From assembly GCF_007567505.1 (NCBI RefSeq), contig NZ_CP041783.1, positions 4,526,001 through 4,590,000 of the forward strand: a DNA stretch of 64,000 nt, in the 5' to 3' direction. The first letter of the stretch is position 1. Each line of letters opens with the position of its first letter. Shown piece by piece: positions 1 through 8,602 of this stretch. The translations under genes and the position numbers were made by a program. The notes beneath the pieces are model-generated. The model made no database searches. It was not told the origin of the DNA and saw only the letters and a program-made list of their open reading frames with translations. The stretch comes from Shewanella donghaensis (GTDB taxonomy: Bacteria > Pseudomonadota > Gammaproteobacteria > Enterobacterales > Shewanellaceae).

Positions 1-608
1 CAGCATTAATGGACTATTTGGGTGAAGAATCAAAAACACATTTTTCTACCTTATGTGAACTCTTAGACGCTGTCGGCATCCAATACACAATTAATCCTCG
101 TCTTGTGCGTGGTTTAGATTACTATAACCGCACTGTTTTTGAGTGGGTTACAGATAGCTTAGGCTCTCAAGGTACTGTGCTAGCAGGTGGTCGCTATGAC
201 GGTCTTGTTGGACAGCTTGGTGGTAAAGATACCCCTGCTGTGGGTTTTGCAATGGGTCTTGAACGTATTGTATTACTACTCGAAACGCTAGGTTTAGATA
301 AAGATGTTGCACCAGTGGTTGATGTGTATGTAGCCGCTATGGGCGAAAATTGCCTCGTTGAAGCAATTAAAATTGCTCAAGAGTTGCGTCAAAGCCTGCC
401 ACAGCTTAAAGTCATGAGTCATTGTGGCGGCGGTAACTTTAAAAAGCAGATGAAACGTGCTGACAAGAGTGGTGCTGAGTATGCGCTTATCATTGGTGAA
501 AACGAAATTGCCAATAACCAAGTCGCTGTTAAGCCATTGAGAAATAAGAACGAACAACTTTTGGTTGCCCGAGACGATTTGGCGACCACTATTAAATCAT
601 TATTTTAA
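1..608 (+). CDS. hisS: Histidine--tRNA ligase, C-terminal part (5' end outside window)
   Basis: Class II aminoacyl-tRNA synthetase that charges tRNA-His in the cytoplasm. The reading frame is open from the first bases of the window, so only about the last 200 residues are present out of roughly 425 usual for the family. Visible are the histidine-binding stretch ([13 protein letters not shown]), a glycine-rich segment (GGRYDGLV), class II motif 3 ([11 protein letters not shown]) and then the C-terminal anticodon-binding domain. The gene ends at a TAA, and yfgM starts 54 bases later on the same strand, the usual gammaproteobacterial order. Nothing looks broken; truncation is due only to the window edge. 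Confidence 0.97.
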   Translation, partial: ALMDYLGEESKTHFSTLCELLDAVGIQYTINPRLVRGLDYYNRTVFEWVTDSLGSQGTVLAGGRYDGLVGQLGGKDTPAVGFAMGLERIVLLLETLGLDKDVAPVVDVYVAAMGENCLVEAIKIAQELRQSLPQLKVMSHCGGGNFKKQMKRADKSGAEYALIIGENEIANNQVAVKPLRNKNEQLLVARDDLATTIKSLF

Positions 609-662
609 TATTAGCGTTTAGCTAATACAAAAACAGAACTGAATAGAAAGGGGAAGTGCCGC

Positions 663-1283
663 GTGGAAATTTATAGCACAGAAGAACAACAAGTCGATGC
701 TATTAAGCAGTTCTGGAAAGATTACGGAAGCTCTATCATTGTGGGCGCAGTAGTTGGTCTAGGTGGACTATACGGTTGGAACTATTATTCTGACGTAAAA
801 ATTGAGAAATCAGAAGCGGCATCAGAAGCATTCCAAGGTATCGTTGCAAACAACAGTGATAGTGCAGCAGTACAAGCTGCTATTACTGAGTTTGGTGCTC
901 AACACGATCAAAAAGGTTATCAAGCCTTGCTTGAATTAATGTCAGCCAAAGCAGCTGTTGAAGCCGGTGATTTAGATAAAGCTGAAATCGCTTTTACCAA
1001 AATCATTTCAGCTAATCCTGGTGCATCTTTAGCGTCTTTAGCTACACTGCGTTTATCTCGTGTTCAAGCTGAACAGGGTAACTTAGGTACTGCAATTGCG
1101 ACACTAGATCAAATCACCGATGAAGCATTTAATGCTCAACGTGACGAATTTAAAGGCGACCTACTTGTGCGTCAAGGCGACATGGATAAAGCACGCTCAG
1201 CTTACCAAGCAGCTGTTGATAACGGCGGCGCGTTAACGAGTCCTGCATTACAAATGAAGCTAGACAATTTAAACAAGGCATAA
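663..1283 (+). CDS. yfgM: YfgM family inner-membrane TPR protein
   Basis: 206-residue protein of the YfgM (ancillary SecYEG translocon subunit) family, thought to work with PpiD in handing exported proteins to periplasmic chaperones. A short cytoplasmic N-terminus is followed by one membrane helix at about residues 22-41, then an alanine-rich helical TPR-like periplasmic domain. The start is a GTG at 663, preceded by an AAGGGGAAG ribosome-binding site. It lies between hisS and bamB, 12 bases upstream of bamB, which is the conserved operon. The assignment rests on topology, length and position. Confidence 0.93.
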   Translation: MEIYSTEEQQVDAIKQFWKDYGSSIIVGAVVGLGGLYGWNYYSDVKIEKSEAASEAFQGIVANNSDSAAVQAAITEFGAQHDQKGYQALLELMSAKAAVEAGDLDKAEIAFTKIISANPGASLASLATLRLSRVQAEQGNLGTAIATLDQITDEAFNAQRDEFKGDLLVRQGDMDKARSAYQAAVDNGGALTSPALQMKLDNLNKA

Positions 1284-1295
1284 GGAATTAGCCGA

Positions 1296-2483
1296 ATGAA
1301 GTCTTTATGCAAAACTTTGCTAGCTGCGGGCTTGAGCGTTGCAATGCTATCTGCTTGTTCTTCAAATGATAATGAAGAAGAAGTTGTAACAGAACTTACT
1401 GAAATTCAAGCGACTGTTTTTCCAACAGTAGATTGGAATGTTAACGTTGGCGGAGGCGTCGGCGATTATTATTCTCAACTAAAACCTGCTATCCGTTATG
1501 GGCACATCTATGCTGCTGATCGTAATGGTGAGGTTGTCGCTTTTGATCAAGAAACTGGCAAAGTAGCTTGGCGTAAAGATTTGGCTGCTGAGTTTAAAGA
1601 TTCAGCACTTGCTAAAACCAAAGACATTCGTATTGCAGCTGGTGTTACTGCTGGCCGCAATAAAGTGTTTATTGGTGGTGAATCAGGTTTGCTTGTTGCA
1701 TTAGATGCAAAAACAGGTGAAACCATTTGGTCCACAGTTGCAAGCGGTGAATTATTATCTTTACCAACTGTGTCAGAAGATTCTGTTGGCGTACATACCA
1801 GTGATGGTAACTTTGAAGCATTTGATATTGATGATGGCACTAAGCAGTGGACTCATGAAATGCAACTTCCTAATCTGACTCTGCGCGGCACTAGTTCGGC
1901 AGCTTATGATTCAGGTGGTTTTTTCTTAGGTACAGCTGATGGTAAGATTGCTGTCATTGTAAAAAATAACGGTCAAGTCGCTTGGGAACAAGCCGTGTTC
2001 ACACCTACTGGCGGTAATGAGTTTACTCGTATGGCCGATGTGGACATGACACCGTTAATTTTGGGCGATAATTTATACGCGGTAAGTTACAATGGTAACT
2101 TAGTGTCTATGGAGCTAAGAACGGGTCGTGTTGTTTGGACGCGTAAATATTCTAGCTTTAATGAATTAGCTACCGCTGGCGTTGGACTATATTTAGTTGA
2201 CGACCACAGCCGAGTGTATTCAGTAGACAGACGTAATGGCCTAGAACTTTGGAGTAACTCTACGTTAATGAATCGTAGTTTAACTTCACCAGCCGTTATT
2301 GGTTCTTATATCGTTGTAGGTGATTTTGAAGGTTACCTGCATTTTATTGACCGCAGCACCGGCGAAGTCGCTGGGCGTATTGAGGTCGATAGTGATGGTT
2401 TATTCTCACAACCTGTAGTGGTTGATGATAAAGTTTATGTGCAAGGGCGTAGCGGAAAGCTCGCGACTGTTGTACTGCCATAA
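1296..2483 (+). CDS. bamB: Outer-membrane assembly lipoprotein BamB
   Basis: Lipoprotein component of the BAM complex that inserts beta-barrel proteins into the outer membrane. The signal peptide ends in a lipobox (LSAC) with the lipidated cysteine at residue 21. The remainder consists of PQQ-like beta-propeller blades: repeated patterns such as DAKTGETIW, LRTGRVVWTRK and DRRNGLELW are typical of the eight-bladed BamB propeller. The length of 395 residues is normal. It follows yfgM closely and precedes der, the conserved order. A hairpin with a T-tract lies just after the stop. Confidence 0.97.
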   Translation: MKSLCKTLLAAGLSVAMLSACSSNDNEEEVVTELTEIQATVFPTVDWNVNVGGGVGDYYSQLKPAIRYGHIYAADRNGEVVAFDQETGKVAWRKDLAAEFKDSALAKTKDIRIAAGVTAGRNKVFIGGESGLLVALDAKTGETIWSTVASGELLSLPTVSEDSVGVHTSDGNFEAFDIDDGTKQWTHEMQLPNLTLRGTSSAAYDSGGFFLGTADGKIAVIVKNNGQVAWEQAVFTPTGGNEFTRMADVDMTPLILGDNLYAVSYNGNLVSMELRTGRVVWTRKYSSFNELATAGVGLYLVDDHSRVYSVDRRNGLELWSNSTLMNRSLTSPAVIGSYIVVGDFEGYLHFIDRSTGEVAGRIEVDSDGLFSQPVVVDDKVYVQGRSGKLATVVLP

Positions 2484-2505
2484 ACTAAGAAACAAACCGT
2501 ATTAG

Positions 2506-2540
2506 AGCCCCTGGAAGTGTGTTCCGGGGGCTTTTTATTT
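2506..2540 (+). terminator. Hairpin with T-tract between bamB and der
   Basis: An 11-bp stem (2506-2516 with 2522-2532, one G-T wobble) and a 5-base loop are followed by a T-rich run. It has the form of an intrinsic terminator, yet it ends only about 20 bases before the der start codon, so it may act as a partial terminator or attenuator. Confidence 0.8.
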
Positions 2541-2560
2541 TAGTTTTTAGAGGCAAAATC

Positions 2561-4039
2561 ATGATCCCTGTAGTGGCCCTTGTCGGGCGACCAAATGTTG
2601 GTAAGTCAACTTTATTTAATCGTCTTACTCGCACAAGAGATGCGCTCGTCGCCGATTTTCCTGGTTTAACTCGTGACCGTAAATATGGACGTGCGTTTTT
2701 AGCTGGTTATGAATTCATTGTGGTCGATACTGGTGGTATCGATGGCACTGAAGAAGGGATTGAAACCAAGATGGCAGAACAGTCGCTAGCTGCGATTGAA
2801 GAAGCTGATGTGGTGCTATTTTTAACGGATGCTCGTGCTGGTTTAACGGCCGCCGATTTAGCAATTTCAGAACATTTGCGAAGCCGCGATAAAGTCACCT
2901 TTGTTGTTGCCAACAAGGTTGATGGTATCGATGCCGATTCTGCTTGTGCAGAATTTTGGTCATTAGGCTTAGGTGAAGTATATCAAATGGCAGCAGCGCA
3001 AGGTCGCGGTGTTACCAATATGATTGAATACTCACTTGCTCCTTATGCTGAAGCGATGGGTATTACTCGTAAAGAGGAAGGCGAAGAAGATGAAGATGTT
3101 CGCGAATACACCGAAGAAGAAGCTGAAGCTGAACAAGAACGCTTACAAAACCTGCCAATTAAGCTTGCCATTATTGGTAAGCCTAACGTAGGTAAATCAA
3201 CACTTACAAACCGTATTTTAGGTGAAGAACGTGTTGTTGTTTACGATGCACCAGGTACCACTCGTGACAGTATTTACATTCCAATGGAACGTGAAGGCCG
3301 TCAATACGTTCTGATTGATACAGCAGGTGTTCGTCGCCGCGCGAAAGTCAGTGAAGTTATCGAGAAGTTCTCAGTGATTAAAACACTGAAAGCTGTTGAA
3401 GATTCTAACGTGGTATTGTTAATCATTGACGCTCAAGACGGTATTACCGAGCAAGATTTAGGTTTGTTAGGTTTTGTGCTTAACGCTGGTCGTGCGATTG
3501 TCATTGCTGTTAATAAATGGGATGGCCTTGACCAAGCATTTAAAGATAACGTAAAAAGCGAATTAGATCGTCGTTTAGGTTTCATCGACTTTGCCCGTAT
3601 TCACTTTATTTCTGCTCTTCACGGTACAGGTGTTGGTCATTTATACGAGTCTGTTGAAGAAGCGTATGACAGTGCAACGCGCCGTGTAAGCACATCGATG
3701 CTGACTCGCGTGATGCAAATGTCACAAGATGATCATCAGCCACCACTAGTTCATGGTCGCCGAGTGAAGCTTAAGTATGCCCATGCCGGTGGTTATAACC
3801 CACCAATTGTTGTGGTGCATGGTAACCAAGTAAACAAGTTACCAGACTCTTACAAACGCTATATGATGAACTATTTCCGTCGTTCATTGAAAGTGGTTGG
3901 TACGCCAATTCAAATGCGCTTCCAAGAAGGAGCTAACCCATTTGAAGGCCGATATGAAAAGCTAACTGTAAGCCAGGAGCGTCGCCGTAAACGCGCTATG
4001 AGCCATATTACTACTCGTAAAAAGAAACCTTTAGACTAG
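2561..4039 (+). CDS. der: Ribosome-biogenesis GTPase Der (EngA)
   Basis: Essential double-GTPase that helps mature the 50S ribosomal subunit. From the ATG at 2561 it is 492 residues. The first G domain has its P-loop at residues 9-16 (GRPNVGKS) and a DTGG switch. The second has its P-loop at 206-213 (GKPNVGKS) with DTAG and NKWD motifs, followed by the C-terminal KH-like domain and a basic tail. An acidic linker at about 171-190 joins the two G domains. A longer frame begins at a GTG at 2519, inside the preceding hairpin. The ATG is preferred because it gives the canonical N-terminus after an AGAGG ribosome-binding site. Confidence 0.98.
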   Translation: MIPVVALVGRPNVGKSTLFNRLTRTRDALVADFPGLTRDRKYGRAFLAGYEFIVVDTGGIDGTEEGIETKMAEQSLAAIEEADVVLFLTDARAGLTAADLAISEHLRSRDKVTFVVANKVDGIDADSACAEFWSLGLGEVYQMAAAQGRGVTNMIEYSLAPYAEAMGITRKEEGEEDEDVREYTEEEAEAEQERLQNLPIKLAIIGKPNVGKSTLTNRILGEERVVVYDAPGTTRDSIYIPMEREGRQYVLIDTAGVRRRAKVSEVIEKFSVIKTLKAVEDSNVVLLIIDAQDGITEQDLGLLGFVLNAGRAIVIAVNKWDGLDQAFKDNVKSELDRRLGFIDFARIHFISALHGTGVGHLYESVEEAYDSATRRVSTSMLTRVMQMSQDDHQPPLVHGRRVKLKYAHAGGYNPPIVVVHGNQVNKLPDSYKRYMMNYFRRSLKVVGTPIQMRFQEGANPFEGRYEKLTVSQERRRKRAMSHITTRKKKPLD

Positions 4040-4054
4040 TAAATAATAGAATTG

Positions 4055-4092
4055 AAAAAGCCTGAATGATAAACATCATTCAGGCTTTTTAG
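4055..4092. terminator. Bidirectional terminator between der and the DUF3300 gene
   Basis: Perfect 16-bp stem (4055-4070 with 4075-4090) with an A-run on the left and a T-run on the right and a 4-base loop. It can serve der on the plus strand and the convergent minus-strand gene ending at 4141. Confidence 0.92.
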
Positions 4093-4140
4093 TTTCTAAC
4101 GTAGTGACTCTTTAACGTTCGGTTAGACACTCTCTCACTG

Positions 4141-5649
4141 CTACTTGATACGCTGTTTTGTCGACGATTTATGGCTACTCGAACGATTGCTAGTTCGGTT
4201 GTAATTTGACGGCTTGCTTGAACGTTGCTGTGCCCTTGCTGTTTGAGTATTTGCGCGAGTGTTATTTGCCCGTGCAGTTTGGCTTTTATTAGCCTGCCTG
4301 TTTGTTGCCTGTGAGCTAATCGCTTGTCTGCTACTTACTTGCCTATTTGCTGTTTGTCTTTTCGTGACTTGAGTATTAGCTGCTTGCTTGTTTGTCGAAT
4401 AACTTTTATTGACCTTATGAGTCGTTGTTCTAGTTGACGTTGTATTACGAGTTTTATCTACTGAGTTCTGCTTATTAACAGCGTTTTGTTTTTTGTTGGA
4501 ATAGTGTCTATTCGAACCTGTTAAATCTGCTTTGTTGCTTGTTCTCAATGCTTTATTTCGTTGGTTATTATTAGTTTTTAATGCTTTATTTACACGCTGC
4601 TGATTAGCAATATGAGCAGACTTGTGCTTATTAAATTGCGTTGGTTTAGCATTATGCTTTGAGCTGTTACTGCGTTTATTCACATTGTTTGAATGAGCCA
4701 CCTTATGGGTTTTGTTATAACGCGCACGGTCATATTTATGACTCACTCTTGGTGCTTTATAAGCCACGCCGCGACGGTGAGCGGGTTTATGTTTCCAGCG
4801 CTGTGAACCTTGGCTATAAGCTATTTTATGTGGCTTACGGTAGTAATGACTTTTGTGATGATTGACTACTACCACGCGTCGATGGGACCAATGCACCGCC
4901 CCAAAGAAATAATTAAAGTTGATATAAACACTTGGCCCCCAATAAATAGGGCGATGTGGGCGATAATGGGCGTATGCAGGATAGTGCCAATAAACGGGTG
5001 GGTATGCATGCCAGCGCCAGTTACCGTAAACAATTCTTGGGTCATAATAAGGTACGTACACCACTTCTGTTCGGGCTGGCTCAATGATGATTTGTTTCTC
5101 AACGCGAGTGACCGTCATGTTGTCCATGTCATCGAAACTATTGGCTTCATCAGCTTGATGGCGTAAGGTTTGAATGCTGGCAAGTACTGTTTCTTCATCT
5201 TGCAGGAATGCTTCACCTAGTTCCTGTGTCCACTCAATATCTTCATTTAGCTTTTCAAGCACAGTAGGAAAGGCAACTAATGCCATGACACTAGGATCCC
5301 AATCTTGTTGCTGTGCTTGTTGCATTTTTTGTTCGCTATCAAGCTGACTGTGTTGTTGCTCCCAGCGACGTGCTTGTACAACTTCTAAAGGGTACGTAGC
5401 AGCTATGAGGATGTGCGTTAACAGACTATCTGGGTATAAAGCGATTGGTGCTAGCATTTGAGCTAACTGTGCCTCAGATAAGCTTACATTTTCTACTATT
5501 GATGAAGCATCAGACTGGTCGTAACCATTGTTAGACGAATTGGTGGTTGCGAGTGCTGTTGGTGTCAGCATCATACACACGGCAAGTAAGCTTGTTTTGA
5601 TAAACATAATGCTGGGTGTGTTGCTCAGTGCTTGATTAAGTCGTTTCAT
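4141..5649 (-). CDS. DUF3300 domain exported protein with a long basic low-complexity tail
   Basis: 502 residues from the ATG at 5649, which sits behind a GGAG ribosome-binding site; an upstream TTG at 5670 is less likely. A signal peptide of about 34 residues is followed by a DUF3300 domain (LAPIALYPDSLLTHILIAAT, WDPSVMALVAFPTVL). Next comes a Tyr/Trp/His-rich stretch around residues 200-270. The remaining roughly 230 residues are almost only N, K, R, S, T, Q and A, with loosely repeated TNRQ and SRQ units. The function of DUF3300 is unknown to me. The tail suggests a disordered, positively charged segment that could bind cell wall, nucleic acid or polyanions (inference). It appears to be a single-gene unit. 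Confidence 0.85.
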   Translation of the reverse strand: MKRLNQALSNTPSIMFIKTSLLAVCMMLTPTALATTNSSNNGYDQSDASSIVENVSLSEAQLAQMLAPIALYPDSLLTHILIAATYPLEVVQARRWEQQHSQLDSEQKMQQAQQQDWDPSVMALVAFPTVLEKLNEDIEWTQELGEAFLQDEETVLASIQTLRHQADEANSFDDMDNMTVTRVEKQIIIEPARTEVVYVPYYDPRIVYGNWRWHAYPPVYWHYPAYAHYRPHRPIYWGPSVYINFNYFFGAVHWSHRRVVVVNHHKSHYYRKPHKIAYSQGSQRWKHKPAHRRGVAYKAPRVSHKYDRARYNKTHKVAHSNNVNKRSNSSKHNAKPTQFNKHKSAHIANQQRVNKALKTNNNQRNKALRTSNKADLTGSNRHYSNKKQNAVNKQNSVDKTRNTTSTRTTTHKVNKSYSTNKQAANTQVTKRQTANRQVSSRQAISSQATNRQANKSQTARANNTRANTQTARAQQRSSKPSNYNRTSNRSSSHKSSTKQRIK

Positions 5650-5844
5650 ATTGTCTCCAACCCCTTTCAAAAAGGCAGTTTTTGAATGTTAGGGTTAGAA
5701 TAACAAAGTGAAAATGAACACAAGATGAAAGCGAGGGATTAATTTATTTTAAGCAGAAGTAATTTTGATGCTAGTAGCTTTTGATTCGATAGTTGAAATA
5801 GTCGTTAATAATAGATTGAAACAGTCGATCATGATGGTGTTAAA

Positions 5845-7209
5845 TTAGTCTTTAAAGGTAATGGTAAATTTGGCGCCGCCAAAGGTACTTGATTGTTCAA
5901 CAGCTAACTCACCTTGATAACTTTCCACAATATCACGCACTATGGCTAAGCCAATACCGTGTCCTTGTTGGTAGGTATCAGCTCTCATTCCACGCTCAAA
6001 AATACTTTGCTGTTGTTCAACAGTTAGGCCTTTACCATCATCTTCAATAATGAAATGTAATCGATTATCTGTTTGTTCAACGCTCAGGCACACTTGAGAT
6101 TTTGCCGCTTTACAGGCGTTATCTAAAAGGTTACCGAGCATTTCACTTAAATCGGCTTCTTCGCCTTTAAATAAAATATTGGGTTGTGCTTGATAATCAA
6201 TATCTAACTTTTGGTCTTGGTAAATTTTGCTCAAGGTGCGGACTAACTTACTGGCGACATCATCGACTTCTATTCCTAAATGCCACGCTTTGTTGCCGCT
6301 AACTTTGGCTTTATTGAGCTGATAGCTAATGATGCTGTTGATGTTGGCGGCCTGTTCTTTTGAATCATCACTTAAATCACGCTGGCTTTGTAATACTGCT
6401 AAAGGGGTTTTTAAGCTATGGGCAAGATCTGACAGGGCATTTTTATAACGTTGTCTTTGTTGTTGCTCTGTTTTTAATAACACATTGAGCTGCTTTGCTA
6501 CGGCATTAAGCTCAATAGGGTAGTTTTGTTCAATGTGGGTTTGTTGCCCTTGTTCTACAAGGCTTAATTCTTGAGTAAAGCGATTTAATGGCCTTAAAGT
6601 CCACAATAACCAAATGGCTTGTATTAAAGCTAAAACCAGCATTAACACCACTAACCAAGTCCAGAGAGTGGCGCTGAACTCGCTTATTTGCCGCTGGAAA
6701 TCGGCATCATCTTTTATGATATGCACGGTGATCGGTAAAGGGGTTGAATCGGTTTCAAAACTGACGCTAAAGCTAAACACCACATGTTCGTTTTGTTTGT
6801 TATCAGCGGCATCATCAAAGTTAGTCAGTGATAATACGCCTTCACCCATAGTGGGCTCTGGCAGTGTTGGAAATGACAAACCTAAAAAGGATTCTGACGA
6901 CCAAACCAGTTTATTCTCAGTGGTGATAAGTGCATATAAACCTGAGCCGACAATATTGAATTGATTTTCAAGTATGTAATTAGGCATGACCACACTGTCA
7001 TCTTTGACTTCAGCTACAGCGAGTACTGAATAAACGTAAGCTCTTAATTGATTATTGATTGATTGAGTTATTTGATGCTTAAAGGCGTTATTGACAGCTG
7101 CACCGATCAAGGGTAATAACACCAATATTAGTAATAAGCCACTCAGCATTAACCTTACTTTTAAGGAGTTAAAAGCGTTGAAGTTGAGATTAGTGAAAGG
7201 CTTTTTCAT
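5845..7209 (-). CDS. PhoQ-like sensor histidine kinase
   Basis: 454-residue inner-membrane histidine kinase. Membrane helices lie at about residues 18-41 and 183-204 and enclose a roughly 140-residue periplasmic sensor. A HAMP-like linker follows. The H-box has H264 in HSLKTPLAVLQ, a version typical of PhoQ. The ATPase domain has the N-box NLLDNACKAA (N364) and G-box DGKG (391-394). It begins 8 bases after the response regulator stop, so the two are translationally close in one operon. The signal sensed cannot be read from sequence, and the periplasmic domain shows no long acidic cluster like that of enterobacterial PhoQ. The symbol is left empty because orthology is not certain. Confidence 0.92.
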   Translation of the reverse strand: MKKPFTNLNFNAFNSLKVRLMLSGLLLILVLLPLIGAAVNNAFKHQITQSINNQLRAYVYSVLAVAEVKDDSVVMPNYILENQFNIVGSGLYALITTENKLVWSSESFLGLSFPTLPEPTMGEGVLSLTNFDDAADNKQNEHVVFSFSVSFETDSTPLPITVHIIKDDADFQRQISEFSATLWTWLVVLMLVLALIQAIWLLWTLRPLNRFTQELSLVEQGQQTHIEQNYPIELNAVAKQLNVLLKTEQQQRQRYKNALSDLAHSLKTPLAVLQSQRDLSDDSKEQAANINSIISYQLNKAKVSGNKAWHLGIEVDDVASKLVRTLSKIYQDQKLDIDYQAQPNILFKGEEADLSEMLGNLLDNACKAAKSQVCLSVEQTDNRLHFIIEDDGKGLTVEQQQSIFERGMRADTYQQGHGIGLAIVRDIVESYQGELAVEQSSTFGGAKFTITFKD

Positions 7210-7217
7210 TGTTAATG

Positions 7218-7895
7218 CTAATTATCTAACAGACGTAATCGATAACCTTGACCACGTAAGGTTTCAATTAATTTATATTGATTATCAGGATCGAGTTTTT
7301 TACGTAGTCGGCGAATAAAGACTTCAATTACATTTGAATCTAAGTCGAAATCTTGATCATAAATATGTTCAATTAAAGTCGGTTTAGAGATGACTTCACC
7401 CTGATGCATCATAAAATATTCGAACAATTTGAATTCTGAGCTGCTTAAAATAACCGATTGCTCTAAATGTGATAGTGCCAGCGTTCGAGTGTTGAGACTA
7501 AACGGACCATTGGTGATGACAGGGCTTGCTTGCCCAGCAGAGCGACGTATTAACGCATTAAGGCGAGCGACTAATTCTTCTGGCTGAAAAGGTTTTGTCA
7601 GGTAATCATCAGCACCTGAATCTAGCCCTAGCACTTTGTCTTGCCAACCATCTCGGGCTGTTAATATTAAAATGGGGTAATCAATTTGCTTATCGCGTAG
7701 TTGAGTGATTAAACTCAGCCCATCAATCTTAGGTAAACCCACATCAATAATGGCAGCATCATATTGATGCTCCATCGCTTGAAATAAGCCATCTTCACCA
7801 TCAGATGAAATATCCACGCTGTAATTTGCAGCTTGTAAATGTTCACTTAGATTACGTTGTAATCCTAAATCGTCTTCAACCAATAGTATTCTCAT
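7218..7895 (-). CDS. PhoP-like OmpR-family response regulator
   Basis: 225 residues. The receiver domain has the acidic pair D8/D9, phosphoacceptor D51 (IIDVGLP) and K102 (LTKPF). The C-terminal winged-helix DNA-binding domain ends in LRGQGYRL. The ARDGWQDKV segment and the RRSAGQAS linker resemble PhoP. It is cotranscribed with the kinase downstream and probably with the small exported PepSY-like gene upstream. The start is the ATG at 7895. Confidence 0.95.
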   Translation of the reverse strand: MRILLVEDDLGLQRNLSEHLQAANYSVDISSDGEDGLFQAMEHQYDAAIIDVGLPKIDGLSLITQLRDKQIDYPILILTARDGWQDKVLGLDSGADDYLTKPFQPEELVARLNALIRRSAGQASPVITNGPFSLNTRTLALSHLEQSVILSSSEFKLFEYFMMHQGEVISKPTLIEHIYDQDFDLDSNVIEVFIRRLRKKLDPDNQYKLIETLRGQGYRLRLLDN

Positions 7896-7956
7896 GCCTA
7901 GCCTCTTATATCTCGCTGATAAAAGTTCAGCCTCTAAAACGGTCGCTTATAAAGCA

Positions 7957-8313
7957 TTAGTTCCTAGACACTGATCCCGTTCGCGCATTAACCAAGGCAT
8001 AAAACACCATACCTTTACTTGAAAGCAGTTTGACGCGATACCCAGGAGAGCCATTAATTGAGGTTGATTGCACAGAAAGCACTTTAGCCGAATATTGTCT
8101 TTTGGCTAACTGCGCTGCTTGTTGTGAACTATTTACCGCGAGCTTTTTCGATTGACTACGTTGATTTTGATTTGGCGTCTGGCTAAATGATTTGTTGGTG
8201 CCTGCATGACCCCAACTCCCCGAAATTGATGCAGCCTGAATTAAGCCAATATTGAGTAAACTCAATATTAATGCCAACACAGGAACTATTAATTTCGTTG
8301 TTACTTTGCTCAT
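7957..8313 (-). CDS. Small exported PepSY-like protein upstream of the two-component genes
   Basis: 118 residues from the ATG at 8313; an in-frame TTG lies 18 bases further upstream. A signal peptide of about 28 residues (hydrophobic core IVPVLALILSLLNIGLI) is followed by a basic Gln/Ser-rich linker. The last 55 residues or so have a PepSY-like pattern: GYRVKLLSSKGMVFYALVNARTG. PepSY domains are found in periplasmic inhibitors and sensor partners. Its place as first gene of the operon, about 60 bases before the regulator, suggests a role in tuning the kinase (inference). It could also be an independent periplasmic protein. Confidence 0.78.
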   Translation of the reverse strand: MSKVTTKLIVPVLALILSLLNIGLIQAASISGSWGHAGTNKSFSQTPNQNQRSQSKKLAVNSSQQAAQLAKRQYSAKVLSVQSTSINGSPGYRVKLLSSKGMVFYALVNARTGSVSRN

Positions 8314-8602
8314 TTGCCAAGTCCAATTCAATATTTATCTTTGAAATCAGTCATCAGTGTAAAAGATCCGCTGGAATATAGAAATAGTTGTTCACTAACA
8401 AGATGGTTAATTCCTCGTACATTACAAACTGCTTGAGCGTCATTATCCATTGGTATTTATGAATTGAACCTGAACGTGTTCAGCTTGCATTCATTTTCAA
8501 TGGCTTTTAATACAGTCATTAACGCCAGACTTCTATTACAAACTATCTACGGTTTGGTTAGTTGAAGTATTAACTCAAGCGCTGTTTCAGCAAGGACGGA
8601 TT
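8314..8602. other. Divergent intergenic region upstream of the PepSY-like gene and the anchor-H gene
   Basis: No coding potential seen. It must hold promoters for both flanking units. One inverted repeat stands out: 6-bp arms CTGAAC/GTTCAG with a 2-base spacer at 8470-8483, about 120 bases before the plus-strand gene. Its function is unknown. Confidence 0.4.

Noticed and set aside
2519-2560. N-terminal 14-codon extension of der from a GTG
   Set aside because: The GTG lies in the hairpin loop and the ATG at 2561 gives the canonical N-terminus with a ribosome-binding site.
4810-5166. 118-codon plus-strand ORF inside the DUF3300 gene
   Set aside because: A shadow of the minus-strand gene; no independent signals.
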